A DNA stretch of 64,000 nucleotides from Straminergon stramineum (GCA_963920665.1 OY987270.1:372001-436000); one strand, 5' to 3'. Shown: positions 48,481 to 60,540, counted from the stretch's first letter. Translations and numbers: made by a program. Notes: generated by a model from the sequence alone, not told the origin.

Positions 48481-49494
48481 AATACCAAAGGATTAAAGGA
48501 TGTGTTTTGGGCTTCAAAAAATTTCTCATAGGCTAATTGTAGTGCTAATTTTTTGATTCTCTAATTGAGCTTTTTGCATGAGTGTACGCAAGGATTGTTT
48601 TAAATAAAACCCACCTATTTGCCTTATCTGAATTGACTACATTTCAAATAAATCACCTCTATTTTGACTTGTAAAGTCCTTTAATGTTTTGAGATCAATA
48701 AATGTTGTTAAATCAAGTGTCAAATTTCCCTTTTTCAAAGCAATGCCGAAATCTCTATGAACCTTAATTTCATAATGAATTCAACAATAAAAATTTGAAT
48801 TAATTATTATATGTCACTAATATATTGGATCAATGAACGTCACATATAGAAAGACTTAGGTTCTCAAAACATATAAATTAAGATATTTTCATCCCTTCTT
48901 GATGGTGAAGTTTCATCTTTGAAATTCTATTTAAACAAATGTATATACCATAATATGCAAATAATGAACATAAATTTGGGAATCAATCAAGTATAGAAAA
49001 AAGAAAAAAAAGAAAAATTTCATGTGTGCAACAAATTTGAATTAAAGAAGTTAAGATGAAGAGGAAACATTAAATTGCTAATGTCTTGGACATAGAATTG
49101 ACTATTGAGAAATGTCAATCTCAACATTGAGGATGTTATCATAAACAATCTCTACCCCCAATTTTTTTCTTAAAATATTAAAACATAAGTTTAGAGAAAG
49201 AACCTCAAAAAACTTCAATTATTATTAATGAGAAATAAATACCATGATATTTGGAAAAAAATTCTTTGTAAATTTCACTTCATTAATTAATTAGAAGATG
49301 GAATTCACTTACATAAAATTTTTATGGAACCAAATTGAAAAAATCAACCTTTTATAGACAAAAGTAAGATTTTTCTTTAGTTGCCCCAAGTACCTACATT
49401 TAAACCAAATACAAGTTTCTTTTATAATTTTTTTTGTAAATTTTTGAATGACAAAAAAAATTGACATAAAAATTATGACAATATTTATACAATT

Positions 49495-49508
49495 ACACAC
49501 ACACACAC

Positions 49509-49566
<58 letters not shown>
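49495..49566. repeat. Compound (AC)n(AT)n microsatellite
   Basis: About 8 AC units followed by about 27 AT units, within intron 6. The open frames on both strands here are repeat artefacts. Confidence 0.95.
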
Positions 49567-49570
<4 letters not shown>

Positions 49571-50904
49571 ATGATTCATGCCTCAAAATACAAAATGCTC
49601 ATTATGGTCATCAAGAAACTCTTTGGGGCAAATATATTGGATAGTTAAATCCCAAAATGTATGCAAGAACTTGCTTTGATTAATTGTGATGCTCGAAATC
49701 AATTTTGCCAAAAATCAAACTAGAATTCAATTAAGATCTTGATTATGTACATTGATAGTTGAAAAAAAGATGTAAATAATGTAAATAAAGAAGCTTCAAG
49801 ACAATTGATATCATTTTCTTTCTTTAAAGAAGTGCAAGATTTATTTATCTTAAAACTTAACTAGTTCCATAAGTTCAATTCTCTTAGAAATAAATTAGCT
49901 ATTTATTTTATATTTGTATTTAGAACACTCATAAACAATGATGAATGAAAGATTGAAGATATTTAATAAGGTTAAAAAATTCATGACAAGAGTTTTTTTA
50001 ATTGAAAAAATTCAATCAAAATAACAATAAGCAATTAGCTAATAGATTTATGTACATGTCACAATATCATCATCTTCCAATCATAGGGCCTACAATAAAA
50101 TGAGATGAACTTGAATTTGAAAAAATAATGATGCTCATTGCTCAAGGATTGATTTTGTAAGCCTTGTAGGGGATTTGAGGGCATTAGAAAACTATGACTT
50201 CCCAAACAATCGGGAATAGTGGAACAAAGGCATCTCTAAAAAATAAATATAAAAAATTTCTTTCATACATAGCTACACAATGGGAGCATAGGAGGACTTT
50301 GAAGTTTGAAAAAGTGGTCATAGGCTTATCCTTTCACAATTAAAAGGTCACTTTAGCACCTCCTACCTTATAAGACCATATATACTTAAAAAGAAAAAAT
50401 GGTGTAATGACGTGGTCCTTGAGGTATAATTCCATAGTGGAATCATCATGTAAGGTAGCAACACTCAAATATGCTAAGTGCCTATAAGGGCTACTTCATC
50501 AAAATTAATGCTCTCATTATATACATCTCCTAAATCAATATGTACCTATTCTTGAAGAAATGATTTTAGAACATCTACAAAAAAAACTTTGATCCCCCAT
50601 GACTTGTATATGGTAACCAAATGATGCATTCTTCGGTGCATTGAAATCTACTTTCATTTTTGTCTATCAAAATATTATACATATATATATAGAGAGAGAG
50701 AGACAGAGAGTCAATTTGCTAATAAAAATTGAGCTCACTAGAAAAAGTGGTGGTTTTAGATGTCCCTACCTTAGACCTTAGAATAACCACAAAAACATCA
50801 AATATGGTCTCCAATATACAATACATTTAAATCTAGTAATGCAATAAAGTGCAAAAACATTGTAATTAGGCAACAATAGGTTGTGGAAAGGTTGAAGAAA
50901 ATAC

Positions 50905-51940
50905 CAGTAACAGGCAGGAAGTGAGTAGGCACAACAATGACCTTCCAAATGCCTCCCACTTGCGAGCTTACCGTGAATGGAACAAGGTAAGAAATTCCTG
51001 ATGATGGATCCACTTGATTCAAGGTTACAACAAATGGACAAGGCCCCAGAATCTGCGTAGAGGGCACAATGCCTTGTTGGTCTGCGCTTTGGATATTGAT
51101 GGGCAGTGGTGATCCCAGTGTGTAGCCAGTGGGTGAAAAAATTGTACTAACGTAGCTGTAGAGTGGTGATGGTGCTGCTCATACATTGAAGCTTCCAATT
51201 GGGCTTCCACCTATCGACCAATCACATGGTTCAAAAAGATTACGAGTGTCAAGATAATAGGGAAATGATCTTTTTTGGAAAGTATTGGTAAATATACTAT
51301 AAATCATGATTTGAATTTTGAGACATATAATAGAGGATACTAAGCCATTGGTGACCTAAGGTTGTCTCCTAAATTAACTCTTGTTATCAACAACTCATTT
51401 ATTCATACTCAATTGGGCTTACTAGCAAGTTGTGCACATGGCTAAATATCAATGGCCTTTGAGTGGAAATGGGGTTATCTATTGTCTCATTAATAGTGGT
51501 CTACAAACTCCCACTCCCAAAGATTGCAAAAACTATCCAATATATTGAGTGATGAATGTTTGTTCTCCATAGATTTGGATCCAAAGATCTCCCAAAAGCT
51601 CAAATTCATCTCCCAAAAATCACACTTGTACATATGTTAAAAAGTGCAAATATTATCCTCTACCTTCAAGAAAGATTGAGAAGACAAGAGGATGAATCAA
51701 CATACCTGCACAACTAGGGTACATGGATGTCACTGTGTAGTGTCCAAGCATGGAGATAATGATGCGAATGAGGAACGAAATGGGCCCTCCTATGCCATTA
51801 TATGTCACTCCATTGCTTACTGTTGCATTCACAAGATCATATGAGGGGGACAAATATGTTACCCTTATATTTAATCCCATTGCAGTATCAATGCTTGTGC
51901 AAACAGGGCATGAAATCAACCTCCTTCTCGGTATCACTTC
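50905..51940 (-). CDS. Giant gene exons 5-6: first filamin-type repeats, in-frame TGA
   Basis: Exon 5 (51940-51706) runs EVIPRRRLISCPVCTS to MLGHYTVTSMYPSCA, a filamin-like strand pattern ending in G.Y.V. Exon 6 (51210-50905) starts GGSPIGSFNV, the usual GSP..V closing strand, then TGA at 51179-51181, then AAPSPLYSYVSTIFSP. The codon context suggests an Arg CGA changed to TGA. An AG three bases further (exon start 51177) would skip the stop and keep the frame (CA|GAAPSP) but delete the closing strand. The exon ends HFLPVTG at G|GTATTT. Confidence 0.75.
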
Positions 51941-52286
51941 CTAACAACACCCAAGCTTCTCTACATTCAACAATGTAGATGACCCCAAGAACAAAAAGAT
52001 TTTAAAAAATTACAATAATGCTACACAATTTCATACTTGCATCAAATACAATATTAGTGTGCATCAAAAAGCATCATCATTGCCATGAACTGAATTGCTA
52101 TGTCTTGCGAGAGAGAAATATTGGGCACATGTACACTCAACCTTCTCTAATTGCACTCCAATCAGATGTCAAGATTGTGCAATTACAAAGTGTGCAATTA
52201 TTGAGTATAGAGTGTATAGACAAGGTTGGAGAAAATGAAATTATAGAGGGTTGAGTGAACACAAAAGGTGTGGAGAAGACATTTAC

Positions 52287-53124
52287 CTCATTTGCCTTGT
52301 AGGCAAGTCCCAAGGCTAATGTGGTTTGCATTGGTGGCATCTCCACGGTCATCTGAGCTTCTTTTTGCCCTGTTTTAGAAAGCGTATGTCATCAGTATGT
52401 TAGTTGAACCCACCCCTTCAATGCAAGTAGTAAACTCCCATATTTATCCTACAACTAACTCCTTAAATTGGTGGTTGTAATGTTGGGGACTTGAGGAAAA
52501 AAACGTCATGCTGTGAACTTCAAAACTAATTGTAGGTAAATCACATTCTGGAACTAATTAGAAGACCATCCATTTGGAAGACATTACACGTAGATTCAAG
52601 TGGAGTTGTTACAACAATGAAGAGAAAACAATAGAGGAGAAGATGGGGAAGAATCGAATGACTAAGATAGAAGTGAGTGGAGTACTTAACGAAACCAAAA
52701 AGATATTTTTATAAGTAAATTGAGGGATATTTACAAGAAGCAAAGAGCCCTCTAGAGAATTAGGGCTCTATCCAAGAACGCTATGTATTGCATCCCATTT
52801 CAACCTAACCTATAATCTTCCCAAGGAAAGCATTTCGATTCTTGGTAGATTTACCTGGTGGAGAGATGGGAAAGAATTCTTGGTCGTTCAAGGAAACAAA
52901 AGAGGCTCCTTCATCACATTGGATGTAAAGCTCAACAGAGGCTATAGACCTATTGTGACTCTGTAGAAGAGTGAGCTGTGCAAGGGCCACAATGCCATCT
53001 CTGAATCCACATGAAGGGTTAATTTGCTTCAAGTCCAGTGACTCTGGGAAGATTGATGGATTCAACGCCAGCAATCCATCCTTGCCAAATCCTAACAAAG
53101 CCTCGAGTTGCATTCGGTCACCAT
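52287..53124 (-). CDS. Giant gene exons 3-4
   Basis: Exon 3 (53124-52855) continues in phase with DGDRMQLEALLGFG and NPSCGFRDGIVALAQLTLL and ends ISPPG at a G|GTAAAT donor. Its acceptor (GATGCAG) lacks a good pyrimidine tract, so the left edge is the least certain in the gene. Exon 4 (52369-52287) encodes GQKEAQMTVEMPPM...LAYKANE with a GAG|GTAAAT donor. I recognise no named domain here; it links the IPT domain to the first filamin-type repeat. Confidence 0.65.
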
Positions 53125-53780
53125 CTGCATCACCACTCCACATCCATAAGTAAGGGTTTGTTATCACGTGGTGTTAGCGAGCCAAGGCTTACGAATTCAC
53201 TTTAGAATGCCTTTGGACTATAGATTCATTAAGCTCAGACTACTCTTAACTCCAAGTGGAGATATACCTTAAGATTTGGATTATCCTTGGAGTCAAACAC
53301 TATTTCAGGTTCACAATTCTACCTAAAATTGACATAAGTTCCAAACCTCTTCATACTTTTATTCAATAGAACAACTTCTACTGATTCATTGAAATAAGGT
53401 TAGTAGCCCAACTTAAATGACTTTAAGGAGAACTATTTTGTTCAAATATTGCATCAATCCATTTGTGTGGGGTTCCATAAGGAAATTCATTTGCGGAGGG
53501 GTCTCTTTCCTATGGGTTGAAAAGTCACCCATTTGAGAAATGAGACTCTACCACAATTAATTGAAAGATGCTATTGTTCATGAGATACTTTGGACATGGT
53601 AGATGCAATCTTTGCTTGTGATTAAATACCTACTACTTTAATACATATTTTCGTGCATTGGAATCCTCTCAAAAAAGGGGGCAAGAGCTAAAAAACTCCA
53701 TTCTGATAATAGAAACCATTCAAAGCAACAGAAAGGTTTGCATGCATCATGAAGACAAAAGAGAACATTTTGCACTTTAC

Positions 53781-54358
53781 CGTAGAAAATGAAGTTGCCA
53801 ATGTCTACATATGGATCGCCATTGCGGGAGAATGAAAGCTCCACCATGCCTTTGGTGCCAAATGTAGAAGGGATATTGGGCATAACAAACTGGGACTCCA
53901 CCACTGAATCACTTATCGCCCCAATGTGATCAGCAGCCAAGGTAGCCCCATTCAAACCCAACTGCAAGTAATGATCTGACAATGACCATGGACTACCTGC
54001 TGTGGAATGCACTTTGATGCGTGTCCCGCCCTTGCTTGTGCCTAGGATTGGTTCGAACGTGGGCAACCAACCTGGAATGCAAAGACAAAAAAAAAAGTGT
54101 AAGCAAAAGCAATCACTAGTATAAAATAGTTTTGTGCTCAATGTATATTAAAGTTACCACAAATTGCATTGAAACTCACATAGAATTAACACAAAATCAT
54201 TTAAACCCATGGTGGATTTGTAATAGTGAAGGGATTGAATTTTTTTACTCAAGCTGTTGCATTTGAAACAAATTTAGGGTTGGAAATACTGTTGAGCATG
54301 TACCTTCTGCAACAATTGAGGCGATAAAACCCAAGTTGAGGAGCATGATTGCTGCCAT
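53781..54358 (-). CDS. Giant gene exons 1-2: signal peptide and IPT/TIG domain
   Basis: Exon 1 (54358-54304) encodes MAAIMLLNLGFIASIVAE, a short hydrophobic leader. The ATG has A at -3 and GC after it, the preferred plant context. In-frame ATGs also lie upstream at 54397 (MDPLRSNK...) and 54409, so the true start could be 13 to 17 codons longer. Exon 2 (54071-53781) starts after TTGCATTCCAG and gives GWLPTFEPILGTSKGGTRI, the pattern of an IPT/TIG Ig fold (P.F.P..G...GGT.I), continuing to VDIGNFIFYG. The AAG|GTACAT and G|GTAAAG donors keep phase 1. Confidence 0.8.
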
Positions 54359-54409
54359 TTTGGCAACTGAAACTTTGTTGGACCTCAGTGGATCCATTTG
54401 CAGAAACAT

Positions 54410-56346
54410 GCAACAACCTAATGGGCATGCCCTCCCTCGTCACATAGCTTTCTATAGAGAGGAGGTTGCAAATTTTTCAATGCTCTCTATGTCAGGAAGA
54501 CAATGCCTTGATCCCACGCACGAGGCAAACAAGCTCGTATGTGATTCATAGTCTCATAATCATAGGAACAATCATTTAATCATGAATTTTGAGTATTCTT
54601 ATTATTTCATGTACAATTTCAAGGTAGTACACAAATTACCGACTCATAAGTTTGGTGTAATGCACTCAATTTCAGTAGGTCATTGTTGAGGTCATAAAAT
54701 AATTTGCCAGAGCAACATTTGGAATTCATACCATTCCATCCTCAAAGCTTGAATACAAGGTTGCTTGGTTGAATGGCATAAAACACACGTGTATTTTTCT
54801 TACTACGAGGCAATTCTCTATATAAATCTTTGCATCTATTTGTGGCTTATCTCACTCAAAAAGTGTGAGCATGTTACAAGAATGCACCATATTGGAAATT
54901 GATCCATCTAAAAGGGGTGTCAAATTCCTCGAGGTACCAAGTAGAATACCAGATTCACATCGAAAAAGAAGAATTTGACATACATCAATTAAAGATGCGA
55001 ACTATTCAGTATTCAAACAAAATGAAGGGGTGAGAAGAAGAAATGTTGCAAGTGTCATTCTACTCTAAGAACTTCTCATAGAACTCTACTCGATGATGCA
55101 AAATTAAAGAAAAGGCATTGCATGCAACCTCCGAAATGAGAGAAATTATTTTGAGGATCCAGCCATCTCTTGGGATGCGAAGGAACAATCTGAAAGATGA
55201 GGAAAGGCGATGGGCCAACAGTAGTTAAGCAACACCAACTGAACTCTCACTACTCTGCCAATTGCTTGATGAGTGCATCCCATTCGCATATTGTAAGGCC
55301 ACAACAACCCTAAAACTCTTTCACCCATGTCGGTCATCGGTATGTTAAACCTAGTTGGACCTTAGGGTTGCACACCAACTTCCGGTACTGTACTGGTGGG
55401 CATGAACCCAAAGTTGTACATCCATTCTTCTTTAATATCACCCTCTTTAATATCACATCCTCTATTCCTAACCGGAATCTATGGGACAGACGTATCCAGT
55501 TCACGAATCCTTGATCACAAGCATTCTTCTACTCCCAAAGAACTCCTATTGAATATGCTATTAATGGCATTATAACATGCCTACAAATAGGCACATTGTA
55601 TGAAAACATTCAAAATTAAATATAAAAAGGGAAATTCATTGACTGGCATTATAAAAACCATAACCTTCTTTAGCCTTTCTAAGCACGCATCCTCAGCTTT
55701 GAAAATTGAAATCAGCATCACATTCTAACATGAGTAGCCCAACATCACAGTCTAAACTGACTAGCACTGACTTCCCAAACTTGAATCCAATTGAGCATTC
55801 TTCTACTCCTATACCAATCCTATTGGCTCTTTTCTACATTATTAATGGCAAGATAACAAAGACAACAAACAACTTGAGCTACACAACTATTAGACTCAGA
55901 ATGAAGTATTTGAATCACTGGAATTCGTGCATTTCAGGGCTTTTAAGAATGTTACAACAGCAAAGTGAAAAAGATTGAAACCAAGAACAACAGGAATTTC
56001 TCCATTCCTTGCCATCACCATCACCATTGAGAGCATTACCAAGAAACAGAGCCGCACACCAATTTCACTACGCAATTTGCTACATTAATAATGGCAAGAT
56101 AACAAAGCCCACATACAAACTCAGCTCAAGAACTATTAGAATCAGAATGATGGATTTGAATCATAATGGGATTTGAATCAAGGAATTCGTAGAGCTGAGG
56201 GCTCCTAAGAGTGTTAAAACAAGAAATTGCAAAAGATCAAAAACAACAACAGCTAGAATTTCACTATTTCTCTCCATCTCCATCACCACCACCAAGAAAC
56301 AGAGTCGCATACCAATTTCACACCGCCATTTCAAACCGCATCTTGT
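54410..56346. other. Intergenic region between the Ycf33-like gene and the giant gene
   Basis: About 1.9 kb holding the presumed promoter of the giant gene (minus strand) and the 3' region of the Ycf33-like gene. No further gene seen; the small frames at 55146-55337 and 55706-55978 are not convincing. Confidence 0.5.
55837..56321. repeat. Two-copy direct duplication, offset about 246-253 bp
   Basis: ATGGCAAGATAACAAAG, ACTATTAGA.TCAGAATGA, TATTTGAATCA, CCACCAAGAAACAGAG-type and ACCAATTTCAC blocks occur in the same order at 55837-56070 and 56083-56321. The duplication begins only about 25 bp beyond the stop of the Ycf33-like gene, so part may be 3' UTR. Confidence 0.7.
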
Positions 56347-56925
56347 TTATTGCGCATATTCATACACGAAGTCGTTGAGCCCCAGCATAGTACTAACAGT
56401 CAAGTACATAAGATAGAAAGTCCCAATTACCACTACCGCCACCAAAATCTGCGTGGACGGATCCTTCATGAGATCCAGGAGCGGCTTCGTCAAGCTGTAC
56501 AACCCCCCAGACACCACAGTGAAGAAGTAGAATCCATACCGGCGCACATTATCCCAAAACTCCTCCATCAATGGACCTCCGGGACCCAAGGCTAGTGCGT
56601 GTTCGTCTGGAAGGCAAATGAGTGCGAATACCAAACTGCCAATAGCCAATTCTCTCGCATGGTCTGAAACAAAGCTCCCTAAAAACGAAACATTCCCCAA
56701 CGTCGGAGAAATTTCCAAGTGCTCTAAACCTTGAAACGTCGGATTGGAATGGCGTGAAAGCTTCGTGGGGTTTGAGGATGAAGGTTTCGATTGACACAGT
56801 GGTTTCACATGTTTTGAACGAGGAATGAGAGCTGTAATTCTACGGGGATTTGAAAATCGTGGTAGTGAAGGTGGGGAAGGATTGAGTAACGTTGAAATCG
56901 AAGAGAAGGTCCGCAGAGTCGCCAT
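56347..56925 (-). CDS. YCF33: Plastid-targeted Ycf33/DUF751-like membrane protein
   Basis: A single intact exon of 192 codons starting MATLRTFSSISTLL. The preceding GTG is not a start; the ATG at 56925 lies in GCCATGGCG, an excellent plant context. Residues 1 to about 60 are rich in Ser, Pro, Arg and poor in acidic residues, as in chloroplast transit peptides. A hydrophobic stretch follows (LAIGSLVFALICLP), then the conserved core MEEFWDNVRRYGFYFF, a first membrane helix, KPLLDLMKDPS, a second helix and TMLGLND. The FWDN..R...YF, P...L.K.P and ML pattern is that of Ycf33, plastid-encoded in red and some other algae. Its biochemical role is not established. It lies upstream of the giant gene on the same strand. 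Confidence 0.8.
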   Translation of the reverse strand: MATLRTFSSISTLLNPSPPSLPRFSNPRRITALIPRSKHVKPLCQSKPSSSNPTKLSRHSNPTFQGLEHLEISPTLGNVSFLGSFVSDHARELAIGSLVFALICLPDEHALALGPGGPLMEEFWDNVRRYGFYFFTVVSGGLYSLTKPLLDLMKDPSTQILVAVVVIGTFYLMYLTVSTMLGLNDFVYEYAQ

Positions 56926-57043
56926 GGCCACGAAGAATGGCGAAGAAGGCCAAAACCTTGGGTGACGGACTGTGAGCGGGGAAGAAGATGACCATATCCG
57001 GGGGAGAGGACGAATGAAACCTTGAATGGATGAATGGTCGTTT

Positions 57044-57056
57044 GGGGTTTAGGGGT
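57044..57056 (-). promoter_or_regulatory. Telo-box-like motif upstream of the Ycf33-like gene
   Basis: On the minus strand the sequence ACCCCTAAACCCC lies about 120 bp upstream of the ATG. It resembles the plant telo-box AAACCCTAAA found in promoters of housekeeping and translation-related genes. Similarity only. Confidence 0.25.
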
Positions 57057-57319
57057 TGCTGATTAGTTTTGTACTAATGATAAATTATAAATAAAGACCG
57101 TTATGATAATTGATAAAGTGATTTTATTTATTATTTTATTTTTTTCTTACTCGTTTCATAATTTTATAATTTTATTCAATTATTTTGGTAGTAATGTAAT
57201 ATTGTAATGATTGTATAATTTATTTACTCTTGCTAAATTTTGTATTAAGTACTTTGCATGTAATTATAAGTGGTAGAATGGCTATACAATAATAGAATAG
57301 TGAAGATTTCAAACAATTC

Positions 57320-58400
57320 TTTTGTAAGATCTTTCTAGAATGTTTTACAAAATGTAGATCACTTATGAAGGAACATTTGCATAAATAGAAGTTTCTCAAG
57401 AAAACTATGTGCTAGAGGTTGCTTGTAGAAGCTATAGATAGTAAAAACTTCTAGAAGCTTCTTTGGAAACTTTTGAGAAACTTCTCAAGTATGTGGAAGA
57501 AACTATGAAGGCCTCCTAGTTCATGTGTATATAGGAATTGAGATTGAAGAGATCCTCAATCTCAGCAATGCATCTTTTGAAGTTTGTATACTTGTATAAT
57601 CTAATTCAATTTGAGTTTGTTGAGATTTAGTCTATTTTGGTTCTTGAGTGGAAGTTTGTTTTGTTTAGTGTTCATAATAATTTGTTGAGATTATTCTTTA
57701 CCAATATCAGACTTTGGTCTTCCTTAATAGAGAAAGGGTACCATTCTTCTTCAAAGCACTTCACAAGTTTGGGAATTGCAAATTAATCATCTTTCTTTAA
57801 AGTAGTGTTGTTAGTTTCAACAATTCCTCTAGCTTGTTGTTTTCTTGAATGAATCTAATACTTCTCAATCAAAATGTCAAGGGATGAAATGTTGTTATGA
57901 TCAATACATAAGAATCAAAGATAGATACAATTATGAGGTCTATTGAAAACTTGACAACAAAGACTAAGAATAAAGAAAACGTTATCACAAGATTAAACAA
58001 CAATCAAGGAGTTGGAGTACTTCAATCGGCACCAAACATGATTTTACAAGATTTGACATCAAGAAATTCAACAATTCTTCCAATCCATTGAACCAAGACC
58101 TCAATCAAAATGCTACAAAATTAAAAGAACCAAAGGTTAACCTTTCAAAGAAGTTTGATAGTATATGTTCAAAATGTCAAGAATTTGCCATTCAAGTTCA
58201 ACTTGTGGTCTTCTTCCATCCTCACCATTACCCAACAGATGAATCGTAAGTTGGCCTAGTTGGGATTTTCCTTAATGGAAAAGCTTTGGATTGGTTTGTT
58301 CCATTGTTTGAAAAAAATCTTTGATTCTAAACAATTTTGAATAAATGTCCAAATTACATTTTTTCGCAATATAGTGGTTTGGGGCAGCTCACAATGAATG
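57320..58400 (+). mobile_element. Decayed Ty3/gypsy retrotransposon 5' part (LTR-like stretch plus gag)
   Basis: Gag homology at 58187-58322 is preceded by an LTR-like stretch with ATATAGGAATTGAG... and TTGTATACTTGTATAATC (leader/terminator-like), then CCAATATCAGAC, a possible remnant of a primer site. LTR borders cannot be placed. The pol part is absent. Confidence 0.45.
58187..58322 (+). pseudogene. Ty3/gypsy gag fragment
   Basis: The frame reads AIQVQLVVFFHPHHYPTDES, stop, VGLVGIFLNGKALDWFVPLFEKNL and then further stops. The G..LNGKALDWF.PLFE pattern with a preceding HPHHYPTDE block is the capsid core of plant Ty3/gypsy gag. Stops and a following frame slip show it is dead. It is a short relic with no pol nearby. 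Confidence 0.6.
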
Positions 58401-60540
58401 GAGTTTTTATTCTTTTTCTTTGAAATTTTCACACAACATGTGCCTGAGGAGTAGCTTTAAGGCCCAAAAACTTTCATAACTTTTGATTACATGGTTCAAA
58501 AGTTATTGTATGATATGTCATTTTCATTGCTTGATAGGTAGCCTAGGCACCCCAAAAAAATTCTTAAAAGATCACTTTTTCTAAAATAAAAATTTAAAAT
58601 GGATTTTTTAGATTTACATATACATGGAAAACTTTGAATCATTCCATTTTGGTTCATGAGATGAAAGTTATGAGGAGTTTTAGTTTGCAGGCAATTATGG
58701 ATTCTTTACTATAAAATAAACTATGAAGTCTTTTCTTTAACTCAATTTTCATTATTTATGAAAAAAAATAGAATCACAAGATGTAGATTGTTTAATACAA
58801 CATTTCAACCATTGGATTGGCATTTTTCAATTCCATAATTAAATTCTTAACAATTTAGTAATTTGAATCATTCTCTAGTTCTTTCTACTTACTATTTTTT
58901 TCCCTATGTATTGTACAATTCCAAATGATTTCAAGTATATATATTTTTTCAAGTATGTAGCCAACTTGCCTTGAAAAATGAATCCAAAGAAGCACCCACC
59001 ATTTTGAAATTTTTTTCATACAAATGTAACCTTGTGAAGTGCAACGCCTAGTTTTTTTGTAGGGCCAGAAAAAGATTTTTTGTCCATTCAAAAGCTAATA
59101 TCTTGCAATCTACATGGTGGAAATTTCTGAAATTTTTTTCACATCTTCTCAAATTGGTGTACTACAAGATCCTACGGTTACATGTGTCCGAAAATGTTGT
59201 TTTTTTTCTAAAATTTGGTACTTGTACTAAAAATGGCAGTTTCGAAGCGTTTTTGGTGAAAACATAGTCAAATACATTTAGGGGTTAACAACTTTCAAGG
59301 AAGCATTTGAAATGCCTGACAAAAACCATTTGGAAACAACCAAGATTCATTCAAAGGAATGTGCACCTTATTCAGAACAAATATAAAGAGCTTGTTGTTG
59401 GATACATGTGTGTAGCTTCTTAGGTTAACTTGTAGATGCTGCAGTGACTTAAGATATGTTTACACTTGGTGTTAAAGAGTATTGTTACTGAGGGTCTTAG
59501 GAATGAATTTAGACCTATTTCTGGACTAATTCACATTGCAAACATCACCCCTAACACTAACTTAAGTGCGAACATACTTTTACAGTAGTTTCAAAGCTAT
59601 GTATAGGGCTTCTGGACATGCTTCTGGACGCATTCTAGTAACCCTTAGAATCTCTTGAAGTCTCCGAGAACGTCACAGCCATGTGAAGGAAACAAGTCTT
59701 AGAGCTTTGTTGCCAAGCTTGTATTTGTATTTCTGGTATGCAACATATGTTTCTCAAGGAATTATTGAGATTACCAGTTGCGGTGACAATCAATATCAGT
59801 GAACATTATCATTCAAATCGCTTGCATACGTTTCAGCTGCCAATCTTCCCAGTCCTAATTATTCTTAGGAAGAATTCTCAAAGCGTGGAAGTGTCAAATA
59901 TACACTACTGTATTGCAAGCGCCAAAGTATAGTTACCGAAAAGGTTAAGGACCTGTCTGATCTTGTCTCTGCTGCTGACCATGTTACCAACCTAGTCATA
60001 CACTCAATTGACCTGCGATTAACAAGTGGTGTAACTATGACTTGCGAGTGTGTCTATGGCCTTTGATCTGTGAATGAAAATGGGGTTGTCTGCAGTCCTT
60101 CCAATTAGTGGTCCCTAACCTCCCACTTTGAGCGATTGCATAAGAAATTTGCACAACATTGATCACAACAAGCTCTTTCATTCAAAAGTCTCCCCAAAGC
60201 TCTCTACATCTTCCAAAAATGAAAAATCACACTCTTGCGTATGTGAAAATGCTTAAATATGATGAAAATAGTCTCGTCTACCTTATCTGATATGTCTGTA
60301 TCCGTTCTTTTTTTAGTCCTTTTTTAGCGAAGATGCTGCGGAATCAAGATCAGAAGGTGCAAGCTGAGTCCAGATGCTTCTTTCGTTGGTGATTGGAATT
60401 TCTAGGGGGGTTTCTAACACAGTGATTTTTTTGGTCTGGGCTTCAGGGTTTTATCAAAATCCTAATTTCATTCATTGAGTCGTTCGGAAAATTGGCACAG
60501 TGTCTGATTGTTGTAGCAGATGTTGAGCGTGAAGCATGCC
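58401..60540. other. Intergenic stretch, no gene seen
   Basis: Small frames only; no domain, RNA gene or repeat structure recognised. Confidence 0.45.

Larger units (their letters stand above)
47262..50904. other. Intron 6 of the giant gene, 3.6 kb
   Basis: The longest intron in the gene; splice phase (1) agrees on both sides. It contains the dispersed repeat at 47930-48480 and a compound microsatellite at 49495-49566. No coding sequence for the giant protein or another gene was recognised in it. Confidence 0.7.
28982..54358 (-). pseudogene. Giant IPT / filamin-Ig / REJ surface protein gene, 18 exons, four frame lesions
   Basis: Exons read downward: 54358-54304, 54071-53781, 53124-52855, 52369-52287, 51940-51706, 51210-50905, 47261-47059, 46819-46279, 45367-45083, 44792-40441, 40309-39902, 39574-39322, 38330-34631, 34421-33786, 33600-33367, 33241-33097, 31014-30541, 30144-28982. 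Each junction has GT/AG sites and a matching phase, giving about 4,544 codons once one missing base is allowed for. Domains: signal peptide, IPT/TIG, about 26 filamin-type Ig repeats with a D..GN signature, a REJ-type region near residues 3560-3950, and a C-terminal region with a hydrophobic end. Many N-x-S/T sites agree with an extracellular role. Lesions: TGA 51179-51181, TGA 37567-37569, 1-nt loss near 35754-35761, TGA 34655-34657. Repeats of this type occur in the plant sperm protein GEX2 and REJ occurs in polycystin-1; the function here is inferred. Confidence 0.85.

Noticed and set aside
49309..49648. Frames with Tyr-Ile runs on both strands
   Set aside because: Translation of the AC/AT microsatellite in intron 6.
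34655..51181. Alternative genetic code with TGA as a sense codon
   Set aside because: TGA appears only three times in about 4,540 codons, and other genes and exons here use standard stops; mutation is simpler.
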